NCBI GenBank assembly: GCA_903832625.1
Contig: CAILCI010000036.1
Coordinates: 1-43,444 of the forward strand
Direction of reading: 5' to 3'
DNA from: an uncultured Burkholderiales bacterium
GTDB taxonomy: Bacteria; Pseudomonadota; Gammaproteobacteria; Burkholderiales; Burkholderiaceae_C
Length of the DNA stretch: 43,444 bases
A program made the position numbers and the translations under genes. How positions within the stretch are numbered: the first letter of the stretch is position 1; each line of letters opens with the position of its first letter. The notes beneath the pieces are model-generated. The model was not told where the DNA came from, did not search any database, and saw only the letters and a program-made list of their open reading frames with translations. Of the stretch, positions 43,390-43,444 are shown piece after piece.

Positions 43390-43444
43390 TAAAAAGTGTT
43401 TGTTTCTGTTTATGAGTACATAAAAAGAAACCATAAAATATTTG

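Overview
The window looks like a piece of chromosome from a betaproteobacterium of the order Burkholderiales, most likely the family Comamonadaceae (Limnohabitans/Rhodoferax type). This placement is inferred from protein sequence style, a moderate GC content, the tRNA-Leu-tig-clpP-clpX-lon-tRNA-Gly-tRNA-Cys order, and an hpnCDE squalene cluster joined to hemH. Genes are densely packed. No phage, insertion sequence, CRISPR array or rRNA operon is visible.

Layout. 1-1032: tail of an aromatic-ring FAD monooxygenase, a DUF2783 protein and a VOC protein. 1022-2867: nth and a fold-type I aminotransferase, divergent. 2875-3442: a YafQ/DinJ-type toxin-antitoxin pair with a palindromic operator. 3479-5530: a solitary GcvH directly behind ETF-ubiquinone oxidoreductase. 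5641-10573: acyl-CoA and aromatic metabolism (SDR, a COG3687-type di-iron protein, the two subunits of a 3-oxoacid CoA-transferase, a dienelactone hydrolase and a dienoyl-CoA isomerase). 10575-10648: tRNA-Gly(CCC). 10649-11130: a non-coding stretch with two related long palindromes. 11131-14256: a very large hybrid kinase built from two complete membrane-kinase modules. 14671-17213: a cell-shape cluster (bactofilin, M23 peptidase, bactofilin, RodZ-like membrane HTH protein). 17214-21223: hemH and hpnE-hpnD-hpnC. 21305-25525: an RND efflux adaptor and pump. 25560-31744: the protein-quality-control block (tig, clpP, clpX, lon) framed by tRNAs. 31810-36286: a small orphan gene, a DASH-type cryptochrome, an SDR, a DUF6671 protein and an SbtA-type bicarbonate transporter, followed by a divergent LysR regulator. 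37272-39610: 6-phosphogluconate dehydrogenase, a tiny lipoprotein and a VOC protein. 39633-43389: an exported argininosuccinate-lyase-like enzyme, a small exported protein of unknown function, a second photolyase/cryptochrome and a tiny coupled ORF.

How genes work together. ETF-QO, the CoA-transferase, the dienoyl-CoA isomerase and the SDR fit fatty-acid or aromatic-acid oxidation feeding electrons to quinone. HpnC, HpnD and HpnE would make squalene from farnesyl diphosphate; the cyclase is not in the window. The bactofilins, M23 peptidase and RodZ-like protein probably organise local peptidoglycan remodelling. Two photolyase-family proteins and a bicarbonate transporter suggest a sunlit aquatic life style.

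The items most worth a second look are the duplicated membrane hybrid kinase, the twin palindromes beside it, the exported lyase with its unknown partner, and a 6-phosphogluconate dehydrogenase whose cofactor pocket looks NAD-like.
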